A stretch of DNA of 64,000 nt from Acidocella aquatica (GTDB lineage: Bacteria; Pseudomonadota; Alphaproteobacteria; Acetobacterales; Acetobacteraceae): positions 124,001-188,000 of the forward strand of contig NZ_BSOS01000067.1 of the NCBI RefSeq assembly GCF_030160635.1, in the 5' to 3' direction. Shown in pieces: positions 46,702 to 56,168 of this stretch. Made by a program: the position numbers and the translations under genes. A model generated the notes under the pieces. The model saw nothing but the letters and a program-made list of their open reading frames with translations, was not told where the DNA came from and did no database searches. The number at the start of each line of letters is the position of its first letter. Positions within the stretch are counted from its first letter, which is position 1.

Positions 46702-46884
46702 TCACCACATTTGCCCGTATTCGTGAAGTTTCACGATGGCGATGGCGTAAACCAGCACACTGAAACCCGCCAGCGCGGCCAGCAGCAACAGGTTGCGGCC
46801 ACGGCGGCGGCGGTTGAATTCGGCCCGCTCCTCTGGGGTCCAGCTGGACTCCCGCAACTCGGTCCGGGGCATTTTTTCGGGCAT
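46702..46884 (-). CDS. small CoxF-like membrane protein of the cox operon
   Basis: 60 residues (ATG 46884, one base after the ctaB TAA). The cytoplasmic N-terminus is charged (RTELRESSWTPEERAEFNRRRRG), followed by one membrane helix (NLLLLAALAGFSVLVYAIAIV). Position and layout match the small CoxF/CtaG-anchor-like protein often found after ctaB in alphaproteobacteria. Function unproven. Confidence 0.75.
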   Translation of the reverse strand: MPEKMPRTELRESSWTPEERAEFNRRRRGRNLLLLAALAGFSVLVYAIAIVKLHEYGQMW

Positions 46885-46885
46885 G

Positions 46886-47800
46886 TTAAATAAACCGGTC
46901 AACGGCGCAGGCGCCGAACAGAATGAAAAGATAGAGGATGGAGTATTTGAAGGCGGCGCGCGCCGGGGCGTTGTTGGTCAGGCTGTGGCCCTGGGGGTCC
47001 TGCTGGTCGGTGAGGACGCGCCAGCAATAATAGCAGAACACCACGCTGAGCACGAGCGCCGTGGCGCCGTAGAAGAGACCGCACAGGCCAAACAGATAGG
47101 GCGAAAGCGCGATGGGCAGCAGCAGCACCGAATAGACCATGACGTTGAGGCGCGTATGGCGCGGGCCTTTGATCACGGGGAGCATCGGCACGCCGGCGCG
47201 CTCGTAATCGCCCGAGGCGAAGAGGGAAAGCGACCAGAAATGCGGCGGGGTCCAGAAAAACACGATGGTGAACAGCAGCACCGGCAGCAGCGAAACATGC
47301 CCGGTGGCGGCCGCCCAGCCGATGACCGGGGGGAACGCGCCAGCGGCGCCGCCGATGACGATGTTTTGCGGCGTGCTGCGCTTGAGCCACATGGTATAGA
47401 TGAAGACGTAATAAAAAATGGAGAGCGCCAGCAACGCCGCGGCGAGCAGGTTGGTGGCCATGGCCATCAGCAGCACCGAGATGGCGGAGAGCACGATGCC
47501 GTAGCCCAGCGCGTCGTTGGCGGTGATGCGCCCGGCGGGGATGGGGCGCGAGGCGGTGCGGTGCATCACCGCGTCGATATCGGCGTCATACCACATGTTG
47601 ATGGCGCCCGAGGCGCCGGCGGCGAGCGCGATGCAGAGGATGGCGGTGAAGGCGAGCACCGGGTTGATATGCGTGGGCGCGACGATGAGGCCGATCGCCC
47701 CGGTGAAGACGACCAGCGACATCACACGGGGCTTGAGCAGGGAGAACCAGTCAGCGGCGGTGCTGACGCCAAGGCCGCCGGAGAGGGTGGAGTCACTCAT
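46886..47800 (-). CDS. ctaB: protoheme IX farnesyltransferase
   Basis: 304-residue UbiA-type prenyltransferase that makes heme o from heme b. The first Asp-rich motif is NMWYDADID (about 68-76), with RTASRPIPAGRI after it. About nine membrane helices. Placed between oxidase subunit I and the small CoxF-like protein, it supplies the heme precursor for the aa3-type oxidase. Confidence 0.95.
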   Translation of the reverse strand: MSDSTLSGGLGVSTAADWFSLLKPRVMSLVVFTGAIGLIVAPTHINPVLAFTAILCIALAAGASGAINMWYDADIDAVMHRTASRPIPAGRITANDALGYGIVLSAISVLLMAMATNLLAAALLALSIFYYVFIYTMWLKRSTPQNIVIGGAAGAFPPVIGWAAATGHVSLLPVLLFTIVFFWTPPHFWSLSLFASGDYERAGVPMLPVIKGPRHTRLNVMVYSVLLLPIALSPYLFGLCGLFYGATALVLSVVFCYYCWRVLTDQQDPQGHSLTNNAPARAAFKYSILYLFILFGACAVDRFI

Positions 47801-47812
47801 GCGTCATGGACC

Positions 47813-47838
47813 GGGATGCCGGCTTGCGCCGGCATGAC
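47813..47838. repeat. CGTCATGCC-type palindromic repeat between ctaD and ctaB
   Basis: GGGATGCCGGC-ttgc-GCCGGCATGACG, the same family as at 29208, lying in the 57-base gap inside the cox operon. A hairpin here could set relative mRNA levels of ctaD and ctaB. Confidence 0.8.
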
Positions 47839-47857
47839 GATGAGGGACGATCGGACA

Positions 47858-49474
47858 TTAACGAATGACCGGAACGTCTTCAAAGGTGTGATGCGGCGCC
47901 GGGGAGGGCACGGCCCATTCCAGCGTGGTGGCACCCTCGCCCCAGTAGTTATCGGCCAGTTGCTCTTTGGAGGTGAACACCGCGTAGAGCACGTAGAAGA
48001 ACACCAGGGTGGAGACGCCGGAGATAATCGAGCCGATGGAGGAGACGTAGTTCCAGCCCGCGAAGGCGTCGGCATAATCCGGGTAGCGGCGCGGCATGCC
48101 GGCCAGGCCCAGGAAGTGCATCGGGAAGAAGGTGAGGTTCACGCCGATGAAGAAGGTCCAGAAATGCACCTTGCCCCAGAATTCAGGGTAGGGGTGGCCG
48201 GTCATCTTGCCGATCCAGTAGTAGAACCCGGCGAACACCGCGAAGGCGGCGCCCATCGAGAGCACATAATGGAAATGCGCGATGAGGAAGTAGTCGTTAT
48301 GGAGTTCCTGGTCGAGACCGGCATTGGCCAGCACAACGCCGGTGGCGCCGCCGATGACGAAGAGGAAGATGAAGCCGATGGCCCAGAGCATCGGGGTTTT
48401 GAACTCGATGGAGCCGCCCCACATGGTGGCGATCCAGGAGAAGATTTTAATGCCGGTGGGCACCGCGATGACCAGCGTGGCGACCTCGAAATAGACCTTG
48501 CTGTCAGTGCTGATGGCCGAGACGAACATGTGGTGCGCCCAGACGATGAAGCCGACGAAGCCGATGACGACCATCGCGTAGGCCATGCCGAGGTAGCCGA
48601 AGATCGGCTTGCGCGAGAAGGTGGAGACCACATGGCTGATGATGCCGAAGGCCGGCAGGATCATGATGTAGACTTCCGGATGGCCGAAGAACCAGAACAG
48701 ATGCTGGAACAGCACCGGATCGCCGCCGCCGGAGGGCTCGAAGAAGGAGGTGCCGAAGTTACGGTCCATGATGAGCATGGTGACAGCGCCCGCCAGCACG
48801 GGGATGGCAAGCAGCAGCAGGAAGGCGGTGACCAGGATGGCCCAGCAGAACAGCGGCATCTTGTGCATGGTCATGCCCGGCGCGCGCATGTTCAGGATGG
48901 TGGCGATGAAGTTGATGGCGCCCAGCAGCGAGGAGACACCGGCCAGATGCAGCGAGAAGAGCGAGAAATCAGTCGCGACGCCGGGGGAGTACTGCGCGTT
49001 GTCCAGCGGGGGGTAGATGGTCCAGCCGGCGCCGGTGCCGTTGCCGAGCAACAGGCCGATCATGACGAAAATAAAGCCCGCGGCGAGGAACCAGAAGCTC
49101 ATATTGTTCAGACGGGGGAAGGCCATGTCGGGCGCGCCGATCATCATCGGCACGAACCAGTTGCCAAAGCCGCCGATCAGGGCGGGCATGACGAACCAGA
49201 AAATCATGATCAGCCCGTGCGCGGTGATGATGGCGTTCCACGCCGCGCCGGAGGTGATGATGTCGTTATGCGGATACATGAGCTGCTGGCGCATGATGAC
49301 CGAGAGAACGCCGCCGACGCAGGCGCCGATCACCGCCATGGTGATGTAGAGGGTGCCGATGTCCTTGTGGTTGGTGCTCATCAGCCAGCGCTCGATGAAG
49401 CCCTTCTGGTGGTGGGCCTCATGGGCGTCATGCGGATGGGCATCATGCGAATGGTCGTGGGTGGTGGCGGTCAT
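47858..49474 (-). CDS. ctaD: cytochrome c oxidase subunit I
   Basis: 538 residues with 12 membrane helices and the heme a/a3 and CuB ligands in their usual contexts. [14 protein letters not shown] includes the Glu of A1-type oxidases and the cross-linked His-Tyr pair. The start (ATG 49474, AGGAG upstream) gives an unusual His-rich N-terminus (eight His among residues 6-22: [17 protein letters not shown]). It is translated between subunit II and ctaB. Confidence 0.96.
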   Translation of the reverse strand: MTATTHDHSHDAHPHDAHEAHHQKGFIERWLMSTNHKDIGTLYITMAVIGACVGGVLSVIMRQQLMYPHNDIITSGAAWNAIITAHGLIMIFWFVMPALIGGFGNWFVPMMIGAPDMAFPRLNNMSFWFLAAGFIFVMIGLLLGNGTGAGWTIYPPLDNAQYSPGVATDFSLFSLHLAGVSSLLGAINFIATILNMRAPGMTMHKMPLFCWAILVTAFLLLLAIPVLAGAVTMLIMDRNFGTSFFEPSGGGDPVLFQHLFWFFGHPEVYIMILPAFGIISHVVSTFSRKPIFGYLGMAYAMVVIGFVGFIVWAHHMFVSAISTDSKVYFEVATLVIAVPTGIKIFSWIATMWGGSIEFKTPMLWAIGFIFLFVIGGATGVVLANAGLDQELHNDYFLIAHFHYVLSMGAAFAVFAGFYYWIGKMTGHPYPEFWGKVHFWTFFIGVNLTFFPMHFLGLAGMPRRYPDYADAFAGWNYVSSIGSIISGVSTLVFFYVLYAVFTSKEQLADNYWGEGATTLEWAVPSPAPHHTFEDVPVIR

Positions 49475-49494
49475 GTCTGGCTCCTGTCCGGGGC

Positions 49495-50400
49495 TTAATT
49501 CGAGGAAGCGTCGGCCAGCTCATTGACTGGCAGGGGGGATGATAGCGGAGAACGCGGCACGGTGTTCATCGAATAATTCGTCTGCGCGTATTTCACCCAG
49601 TTGAGGTAATCGGCGAGCGGAATGGCCTTGATCTCGATGGGCATGGCGTCATGGTTGACGCCGCAGATCTGGTTGCACTGGCCGTAATAGGTGCCGACCT
49701 TGGGAATGATGGTCCATTGCGTGAGGTTGGTGCCCGGGATGGCGTAGCGCTGCATGCCGAGCGAGGGCAGGTAGAAGGCGTGCAGCACATCGGCGCTGGT
49801 GATGACGAATTTGATCTTCTCGCCGGCGGGCACGACCATCGGGTGGTCAACCGAGAGGCGGCGGATTTCGCCGGGCTGGATCTGGTTGTCGGGGATCATG
49901 TAGCTGGTGTAGTCCAGCCCGCCCTGCACGCCGGCGTAGTTATATTCCCAGTACCACTGGTGGCCGGTGACATTGATGGTCAGGTAGGGGTTGGAGTCAT
50001 CGGCCTCGTAATAGATCAGGTTGATCGAGGGGATGACGATGACCGCCAGCAGCAGGGTGGGCACGACGATCCAGATCACCTCGATGAGGGTGTTGTGGGT
50101 GACGGTGCTGGGCACCTTGTTGCGCCCGGCGCGGAAGCGGATGAAGACATAGACCATCAGCACGCCGACGAAGCCGACCACCCCGGTCATGATCCAGAGC
50201 ACGAATTTCATCAGCCAGTCGATCTGCGCCTGCATCGGGCTGCCGGGGGTGGGGAACCACATCTGCCAGTTATGCGGCGCGTTCACATAGGCGTTCGCCG
50301 CCGCCGTGGGGTCGGTGGCGGTGGCTTGCGCCAGCGCCGCGTGGCCGAACAGGGCCAGCAAACCAGCCACGCCCAATGCCGAAGTGATACACCGCTTCAT
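49495..50400 (-). CDS. ctaC: cytochrome c oxidase subunit II (CuA type)
   Basis: 301 residues from ATG 50400, which begins the signal peptide; the frame is open 26 codons further. Two membrane helices (about 60-80 and 100-122) are followed by a periplasmic cupredoxin domain with the CuA ligands in [16 protein letters not shown]. This shows that electrons come from cytochrome c, not quinol. First gene of the cox operon, followed by subunit I after 20 bases. Confidence 0.95.
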   Translation of the reverse strand: MKRCITSALGVAGLLALFGHAALAQATATDPTAAANAYVNAPHNWQMWFPTPGSPMQAQIDWLMKFVLWIMTGVVGFVGVLMVYVFIRFRAGRNKVPSTVTHNTLIEVIWIVVPTLLLAVIVIPSINLIYYEADDSNPYLTINVTGHQWYWEYNYAGVQGGLDYTSYMIPDNQIQPGEIRRLSVDHPMVVPAGEKIKFVITSADVLHAFYLPSLGMQRYAIPGTNLTQWTIIPKVGTYYGQCNQICGVNHDAMPIEIKAIPLADYLNWVKYAQTNYSMNTVPRSPLSSPLPVNELADASSN

Positions 50401-50609
50401 TCTCGTTATCCCGCTTAAGTGCGCAGACCGTAGAGCCGGTCCGCCCTGAATTCCATCCTGATATAAGCCAGCCCCCATAAGATCAAGTTTCCAGGGCGGA
50501 GGAATTTGGCCCGGCGCCGCCCTCGCGCGGCGGCGGCGCGGAGCTGGCGGGGCCGCGCCCTGGCGGGATGGCGGCCAGCCGGGCGGGGCAGCCGCGAAAG
50601 CTTCAGGTT

Positions 50610-51278
50610 TTATCTGGGTTCGTTGGTCAGCTCAACCAGGCTGAACAGGCTGATGGGCGGCATTTTGGTGATGCGGGCGGCGGCCAGATCGGCGGCATCA
50701 AAAATATGGCCGAGTTTGAAATCAGGGTGCCAGCCGATCAGCGAGGAGGCGGGGGCGAGGGCGCGCTCCACCCACCAGATGGGGCCGCGCGCGCGGGCGA
50801 AATGGTTGACCAGCAAAATAGTGCCGCCGGGTTTGACCACGCGTTTCAGCTCGGCGAGCAGAAGGCGCGGCTTGGGCACCACGGAGGCGACGAACATGGC
50901 GACCGCGATATCGAACGAGGCGTCGGCGAAGGTGGTCGCCTGGGCGTCCATCTCCTGCAGGGCCTCGATGTTGCGCAGGCCGAGCGCCGCCGCGCGGGCG
51001 CGGGCCTTGACCAGCATTTCGGCGGAAAGGTCGATGCCGGTGACGCGCTTGGCCGGGCTGTAGAGCGGCAGGGCGAGGCCGGTGCCGACGCCGACTTCCA
51101 GCACCTGCTCGCCCGGCGCCTGATTGACGGCCGTGACAGCTGCCTGGCGGCTGTGCTTCGAGATGAGGCCAAACCAGGTGTCATAGCTGTTCGCCTGGCG
51201 CTTATAGGCCGCGCGTACCGCGTCGGTATCCATGGGCGCGCGGGGGCCTTTGAGTGCCGTGCCGAAAGCATCAGCCAT
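50610..51278 (-). CDS. class I SAM methyltransferase, probably phospholipid N-methyltransferase (PmtA-like)
   Basis: 222 residues. The SAM-binding motif is VLEVGVGTGLALPLY (about 59-73), followed by TGIDLSAEMLVKAR. The VGVGTGLxLPxY form and the N-terminal YKRQANSYDTWFG resemble the Rhodobacter-type PmtA that makes phosphatidylcholine from phosphatidylethanolamine. A UbiE-type methyltransferase is the alternative. AAGGAC precedes ATG 51278. It lies 86 bases after shc on the same strand, so both may be lipid genes of one unit. Confidence 0.78.
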   Translation of the reverse strand: MADAFGTALKGPRAPMDTDAVRAAYKRQANSYDTWFGLISKHSRQAAVTAVNQAPGEQVLEVGVGTGLALPLYSPAKRVTGIDLSAEMLVKARARAAALGLRNIEALQEMDAQATTFADASFDIAVAMFVASVVPKPRLLLAELKRVVKPGGTILLVNHFARARGPIWWVERALAPASSLIGWHPDFKLGHIFDAADLAAARITKMPPISLFSLVELTNEPR

Positions 51279-51364
51279 GTGGTGTCCTTAACCTGTCATC
51301 CGATTGCCATGGACCTTGGCGCATAACTGGTGGTCAAGGCAATGGTTGAAATTTGCGCCGGGGG

Positions 51365-53278
51365 TTAGAAGCCGAATTTAACCCGCCGGTCGTTGGCGGC
51401 GAGCAGGCTCCGGTAGCGGCTGAGCGCCAGCAGCGGGAAGAAGCGCGGGTAGCCGTGGTATTTGAGGTAGAACACCCGCGGGAAGCCGACGGCGTTGTAG
51501 GCGCGCTCGGTCCAGCTGCCTTGCGCGTCCTGCGCACCCTGGAGGTAGGCGGCCCCTTTTTTCACCGCGTCATGGTCCGCGAGGCCCGCAGCCATGAGGC
51601 CGAGCATCGCCCAGGCGGTCTGGCTGGGCAGGCTTTGTTCGGCTTCGCCGTGGAATTCGCCGGGGGGCGCGCCCGCATAAGTCTCGCAATCCTCGCCCCA
51701 GCCGCCGTCGGCGCGCTGCTTGGCGATGAGCCAGGTGGCGGCGCGGGTGATGGCCGGGTCGTCATGCGCCACACCGGCGGCGTTGAGGGCGCAGAGCACC
51801 GACCAGGTGCCGTAGATGTAATTGGTGCCCCAGCGGCCGAACCAGGAGCCATCAGGGCATTGGGTCTCGCGCAGATATTGCACGCCGCGCGCGATGGCGG
51901 GCTGGTCCTCGGGGTGGCCAAGCTGGGCGAGGAAGGAGATGCAGCGCGCGGTGACATCCTCGGTCGGCGGGTCGAGCAGCGCGCCGTGGTCCGCGAAGGG
52001 GATGTGATTGAGGTATTGGCGGTCGTTGTTGATGTCGAAGGCGCCCCAGGCGCCGTTGGTGGACTGCATGCCGATGATCCATTCGCGCGCGCGGGCGATG
52101 GCCCCGGCGTATTGCGGCGCGCCGGTGCGGTGCATCAGCATGGCGACCACGGCGGTGTCGTCAACATCAGGGTAGTGGGCGTTGTTGTATTGAAAGGCCC
52201 AGCCGCCGGGGCGGGTGCCGGGGGTGTTGTCGGCCCAGTCGCCAACGACATCGAGGATTTGCCGCGGCGCCAGCCAGTCACACGCGGCGGCGGCGGGGCC
52301 GGGGGCGCCGGCTTCCAGCAGGGCGTGGCCGGCCAGCCCCGTGTCCCACACCGGGGAGAGGCAGGGCTGGCAATAGGCTTCGTCATCCTTGATGACGAGG
52401 AGCTTTTGCACCGAGCCGAAGGCGATATCGAAATGTTCCCGGTCGCCGTAATAGTCGAACATCATCGCGGCGTTGGCCATGGCGGGGTAGATGGCGCCCA
52501 GCCCGTCCTCGCCGTTGAGGCGCTCAATGGTCCAGGCGATGGCCTTGGCAATGGCGCGCTCGCGGTATTTTTTAGGGAACCAGGGTTCGGCGGCGCGCAA
52601 CACGGTGTCGAGATGTTTGAAGAAGGGGCCCCAGGCGGATTTATAGGGGCCGCGGATCCAGTCGCGCACCTGCGCCGGGGGCGTGTGGAACAGCTCGTCG
52701 ATGCGGATGTTGCGCGGGTTGCGGGCGAGGGGTTTTTTGGCGGCGAGGACCATCAGCGGCGTCATCACCGTGCGCGACCAGTAGGAGACCTTGCGCATGT
52801 TGATGGGGAACCAGCCGGGCATCAGCATCAGCTCGATGGGCACGACGGGGCTGGCATCCCACGGGACGGCGCCGAAGAGGGCCATCTGGATGCGGGTGAA
52901 CACGTTGGTGCGCGCGGCGCCGCCATGCGCGAGGATGGCGTTTCTGGCGCGGATCATGTGCGGGGCCTCGGGGGAGTCACCGATGGCCTTCAGCGCGAAA
53001 TAGGCTTTCACGCTGGCTGAAAGGTCAAGCTTGCCGCCGTGAAACAGGGGCCAGCCGCCGGGGTTGGTGGTGTGATCGCCCTGGATGCGGCGCAGGTAGA
53101 CGCCGATTTTATCCTGCAGATCAGGGGTGATGCGGTCGAGGTAATGCTCCAGCAGCACATATTCGGCCGGGATGGTGGCATCGGCCTCCAGCTCGTAGAG
53201 AAAATGCCCGTCCGGGCGCTGCTCGCCGCGCAGGGAGGCGCTGGCAAGCTCAATGGCGGTGTCGAGTTTGGCGTTCAT
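51365..53278 (-). CDS. shc: squalene-hopene cyclase
   Basis: 637-residue class II triterpene cyclase that turns squalene into hopene/hopanol at the inner membrane. The protonating DxDD motif is DVDDTA (370-375). QW-type repeats are seen (GGWPLFHGG, GAWGAFDINN, GSWFGRWG, GGWGED, GSWTERAYN). It uses the squalene made by HpnCDE, yet is encoded about 33 kb away, on the other side of the presumed origin. It starts 45 bases after the GT39 gene. Confidence 0.97.
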   Translation of the reverse strand: MNAKLDTAIELASASLRGEQRPDGHFLYELEADATIPAEYVLLEHYLDRITPDLQDKIGVYLRRIQGDHTTNPGGWPLFHGGKLDLSASVKAYFALKAIGDSPEAPHMIRARNAILAHGGAARTNVFTRIQMALFGAVPWDASPVVPIELMLMPGWFPINMRKVSYWSRTVMTPLMVLAAKKPLARNPRNIRIDELFHTPPAQVRDWIRGPYKSAWGPFFKHLDTVLRAAEPWFPKKYRERAIAKAIAWTIERLNGEDGLGAIYPAMANAAMMFDYYGDREHFDIAFGSVQKLLVIKDDEAYCQPCLSPVWDTGLAGHALLEAGAPGPAAAACDWLAPRQILDVVGDWADNTPGTRPGGWAFQYNNAHYPDVDDTAVVAMLMHRTGAPQYAGAIARAREWIIGMQSTNGAWGAFDINNDRQYLNHIPFADHGALLDPPTEDVTARCISFLAQLGHPEDQPAIARGVQYLRETQCPDGSWFGRWGTNYIYGTWSVLCALNAAGVAHDDPAITRAATWLIAKQRADGGWGEDCETYAGAPPGEFHGEAEQSLPSQTAWAMLGLMAAGLADHDAVKKGAAYLQGAQDAQGSWTERAYNAVGFPRVFYLKYHGYPRFFPLLALSRYRSLLAANDRRVKFGF

Positions 53279-53323
53279 GTTACGCCGTTTGGCAAAATTC
53301 GGCGCGGTTTGCCAGGGGTGGGC

Positions 53324-54826
53324 TCAAGGCCCGGCGAGCAGCACGCCAGGCGCGGCGGCGGTGACGTAGCAGACATGGTAGCGCGCGATGATGTGGCGGC
53401 CGAGCTGGCGGGTGAGGGTGGCGGGCGGGGTTATGCAGTCAGGCGGCTGGTAGCGGGTGATGAACAGGCCGGTTTTGTTTTGCAGATTGGCCGGGGGGAA
53501 GGCGAAATAGGCCCAGCGGTAATCGTCAAACCCGGCGACGGGGATGTTTTTGGGGCCGTAATAGGCCAGGGCGGCGGCGGTGGCGTAGTCGTCGGAGGCG
53601 AGGAAGGCCGGGGGCGGGTTGAGCGCGGCGGCGGCGCGGCCGAGGCCCGGCCAGCCGGACATTTGCAGGGCCGAGGGGTCGGCGCGCGGCGGCAGCGGCA
53701 GGAAATGCGTGAGCGCCTGGGCGTAGATGACGGCGGTGAGGAAAAACCCCAGCGCCAAAGCGGGGTTGAGCCAGCGGCGCAGGGTGGGTGCGGGCAGCGC
53801 GGCGGCGGCGAGGCAGGCGGAGGGGTAGAGGATGGCGAGCCAGTTGGCCTGCACGCGGTCTTTGAGGACATGTTCGAGAAACACCGCGCCGGGCAGCAGG
53901 GTGAGCCAGAGCAGCAGCCGCGCGGGCGGCGTGGGGGAGCGGCGCAGAGCCCACAGGCCGCTGAGCGCCAGCACAAAGATGACCGGCGTGAACAGGCCGA
54001 ACTGGCCGCCCCAGAACTCGCCAAAAAACTGCACCGGGCGAGGCAGGCTGAAGCCATGCGGCCCGGCGGGCGGGGCGAAATTGAGCGCGGGCTGGGGGTG
54101 GGGCGGGGTGAGGAAGCCGGTGGTGTCGGCATGGAGCAGCGGTTGGAAATATTCACGGCCGCCCTGTTTGAGGAAGCTCACCCAGTCATGCGCGGCGTTC
54201 CAGGCGATATCGGGTGCGAAGACCAGGAAGGCCAGCGCCACCGCCGCCCAGGGCCAGGGGGTGCGCAGCGCGGCGCGGCCCGGCGGCGCGGTGAGCAGCC
54301 AGAGGAACACCGGGGCGATGAAGAGCAGGGCGGTGTATTTGGAGAGCAGGGCCAGCCCGGCGGCGAGGCCCACGGCCAGCCACCAGCGCGGGTTGCCGCT
54401 CGCGAGCAGCCGCGCCAGGGCGGCGATGCCGGCGGTCCAGAAAAACAGCAGCGGGGTGTCGGGCGTCATCAATATGGCGCCGGTGCCAAACATCAGCGTG
54501 GCGTTGAGCAGCGCCGCCGCCGCGAGCCCGGCCTGGCGGCGGGGAAAGAGCCGCTCCCCGGCATCCCAGAGCAGGAGGGAGCCGAGTGCCGCGGAAAGCG
54601 GGCCGAGCAGGCGGATGCCCAAGGGCGAAGGGCCAAGCAGGGTTGTGCCGGCGCGGATCCACAGCGCGACCATGGGCGGGTGGTCAAAATAGCCGGGCTG
54701 GAGATGGCGCGACCAGAGGAAGTAATAGGCTTCATCAGGCGCCAGCGGCACATTGGCCGCCACCACCAGCCGCAGCAGCGTGAGCGCGGCCAGCGCCAGG
54801 AGGGCGGCCGGGAGGGCGCGGCGCAC
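53324..54826 (-). CDS. family 39 glycosyltransferase (ArnT/PMT-like)
   Basis: 500 residues from GTG 54826, two bases after the TAG of the GT2 gene (TAGCCGTG). About 11 membrane helices; the first periplasmic loop holds PLAPDEAYYFLWSRHLQPGYFDHPPM with the conserved acidic pair and DHPP, as in ArnT and related polyprenyl-phosphate-sugar transferases. It would move a sugar from undecaprenyl phosphate to a lipid or protein on the periplasmic side. The adjacent GT2-GtrA gene probably makes that donor. Confidence 0.88.
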   Translation of the reverse strand: MRRALPAALLALAALTLLRLVVAANVPLAPDEAYYFLWSRHLQPGYFDHPPMVALWIRAGTTLLGPSPLGIRLLGPLSAALGSLLLWDAGERLFPRRQAGLAAAALLNATLMFGTGAILMTPDTPLLFFWTAGIAALARLLASGNPRWWLAVGLAAGLALLSKYTALLFIAPVFLWLLTAPPGRAALRTPWPWAAVALAFLVFAPDIAWNAAHDWVSFLKQGGREYFQPLLHADTTGFLTPPHPQPALNFAPPAGPHGFSLPRPVQFFGEFWGGQFGLFTPVIFVLALSGLWALRRSPTPPARLLLWLTLLPGAVFLEHVLKDRVQANWLAILYPSACLAAAALPAPTLRRWLNPALALGFFLTAVIYAQALTHFLPLPPRADPSALQMSGWPGLGRAAAALNPPPAFLASDDYATAAALAYYGPKNIPVAGFDDYRWAYFAFPPANLQNKTGLFITRYQPPDCITPPATLTRQLGRHIIARYHVCYVTAAAPGVLLAGP

Positions 54827-54828
54827 GG

Positions 54829-55911
54829 CTAGCGCACGCGCCAGACCAGCGTGGCGGAGACCGCGTAGTTCCAGACCACGCCGATGGCCGCGCCGGCGGC
54901 GCCGGAGAACAGGCTGGAGCCGTTCTCGGCATACAGGGCGCGCGCGATGCCGACATTGGCGATGGCGCCCAGGCTGCACACGGCCAAAAACAGCACCAGG
55001 CCGCGCCAGGCGCGCGGACCCTTGAGCCGCTGGGCGCGGTAGGTGAGCTGGTTGTTGAGCTGGAAATTGGCGATCATCGCGACGATGGTGCCGATGGTCT
55101 GGGAGGTTGCGAAATCCAGCCCCGTGGAGCGCGCGAGCTGGAGCACCAGCAGGTTGACCAGCACGCCGAAGCCGCCGACCAGCGCGAAGGAGATGAAGCG
55201 CAGCGGCACCGCGCCGCCGAGCAGTTTGTCAATCAGCAATCCGGCGAACTGGGCCAGAACCAGCACGTCCAGCTTGCTCTCGCCCGCGGTGCGGGGGCGG
55301 AATTTATAGGGGATTTCGGCAATGTTGAGGCGCGATGGCGCGGCGAGGATGAGATCCAGCAAAATTTTGAAGCCCTGGCCGGTGAGCCGCGAGGCCAGTT
55401 GCTCGAACAAAGCGCGCCGCAGCAGGAAAAAACCGCTCATCGGATCGGTGATGCTGGTTCTGGTGACCAGCTGCGCCACGCGGATGCCGGTCTCGGAGAG
55501 TTTGACCCGCAGGGGGGATGAGAGGCCCGCGGAATCCCCGCCCTCGACATGGCGCGAGCCGACCGCCATGTCCGCCCCGTTCGCGACGGCCTGGAGCATC
55601 AGGGGCAGGCGGGTTTCATCATGCTGCAAATCACCGTCGATCACCGCGATATAGTCCGCCGAGGAGGACAGCGCCCCCTCGATCACCGCCGAGGACAACC
55701 CGCGCCGCCCGATCCGGCGGATGCAGCGCACCCGCGGGTCATGCCGCGCGATCTCGCGCGCCGCCGCCGCTGTGCCGTCGGGGCTGTCATCATCGACAAA
55801 CACGACCTCCCACGCGAGACCCGCCAACGCCGCATCCAACGCCGCAACCATCGGCGCCACATTGGCCCGTTCATTGAAACACGGCACGACAACGGTGAGG
55901 GTGATGCTCAA
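54829..55911 (-). CDS. polyprenyl-phosphate glycosyltransferase (GT2) fused to GtrA-type membrane domain
   Basis: 360 residues, TTG start. The N-terminal GT-A domain is dolichol-phosphate-mannose-synthase-like (VVVPCFNERANV; FVDDDSPDGT; VIDGDLQHDE; DPMSGFFLLRR), and the last about 120 residues form four helices of the GtrA type (FISFALVGGFGVLVNLLVL). It should load a sugar on undecaprenyl phosphate and help flip it. Directly followed by the GT39 gene. Confidence 0.88.
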   Translation of the reverse strand: MSITLTVVVPCFNERANVAPMVAALDAALAGLAWEVVFVDDDSPDGTAAAAREIARHDPRVRCIRRIGRRGLSSAVIEGALSSSADYIAVIDGDLQHDETRLPLMLQAVANGADMAVGSRHVEGGDSAGLSSPLRVKLSETGIRVAQLVTRTSITDPMSGFFLLRRALFEQLASRLTGQGFKILLDLILAAPSRLNIAEIPYKFRPRTAGESKLDVLVLAQFAGLLIDKLLGGAVPLRFISFALVGGFGVLVNLLVLQLARSTGLDFATSQTIGTIVAMIANFQLNNQLTYRAQRLKGPRAWRGLVLFLAVCSLGAIANVGIARALYAENGSSLFSGAAGAAIGVVWNYAVSATLVWRVR

Positions 55912-55933
55912 GCGTTTGGTCCTTGGTTAAGGA

Positions 55934-56154
55934 AGGCCAAGGGGGCTTCGCCCCCCTGGACCCCCCAGCAAAGGCTCGCCTTTGCAATCCATTAATAAGG
56001 GTTTTGGGTGGGAGGGGTAATTCGCCCGGTTGGGCCTGTGGTTATTTGCATCGGTCTGGGCAGGCGAGTTACCCCTCCCACCCAAAACCCTTAACTAGAG
56101 GGTTCCAAGGGCTAGCCCTTAGCGGGATTCCAAGGGGCGGAGCCCCCTTGGCCT
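55934..56154. repeat. 221-base nested inverted repeat
   Basis: Outer arms AGGCCAAGGGGGC (55934-55946) and GCCCCCTTGGCCT (56142-56154), and inner perfect 25-base arms at 55996-56020 and 56069-56093, around a 48-base loop. Smaller stems sit between them (GGGGGC-ttc-GCCCCC; AAGGGCTAGCCCTT). No gene is supported inside. It fills the gap between the peroxiredoxin and the GT2 gene. Confidence 0.88.
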
Positions 56155-56168
56155 CACTTACACCAGGT

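Noticed and set aside
46793-49498. 901-codon open frame on the plus strand, antisense to ctaB and ctaD
   Set aside because: Its translation is a Glu/Gly/His-rich shadow of the conserved oxidase genes on the other strand. Long antisense frames are expected at this GC content, and no domain is visible.
51353-53020. 555-codon plus-strand frame antisense to shc
   Set aside because: Gly/Val/Ala-rich shadow of the cyclase gene; no signal or motif.
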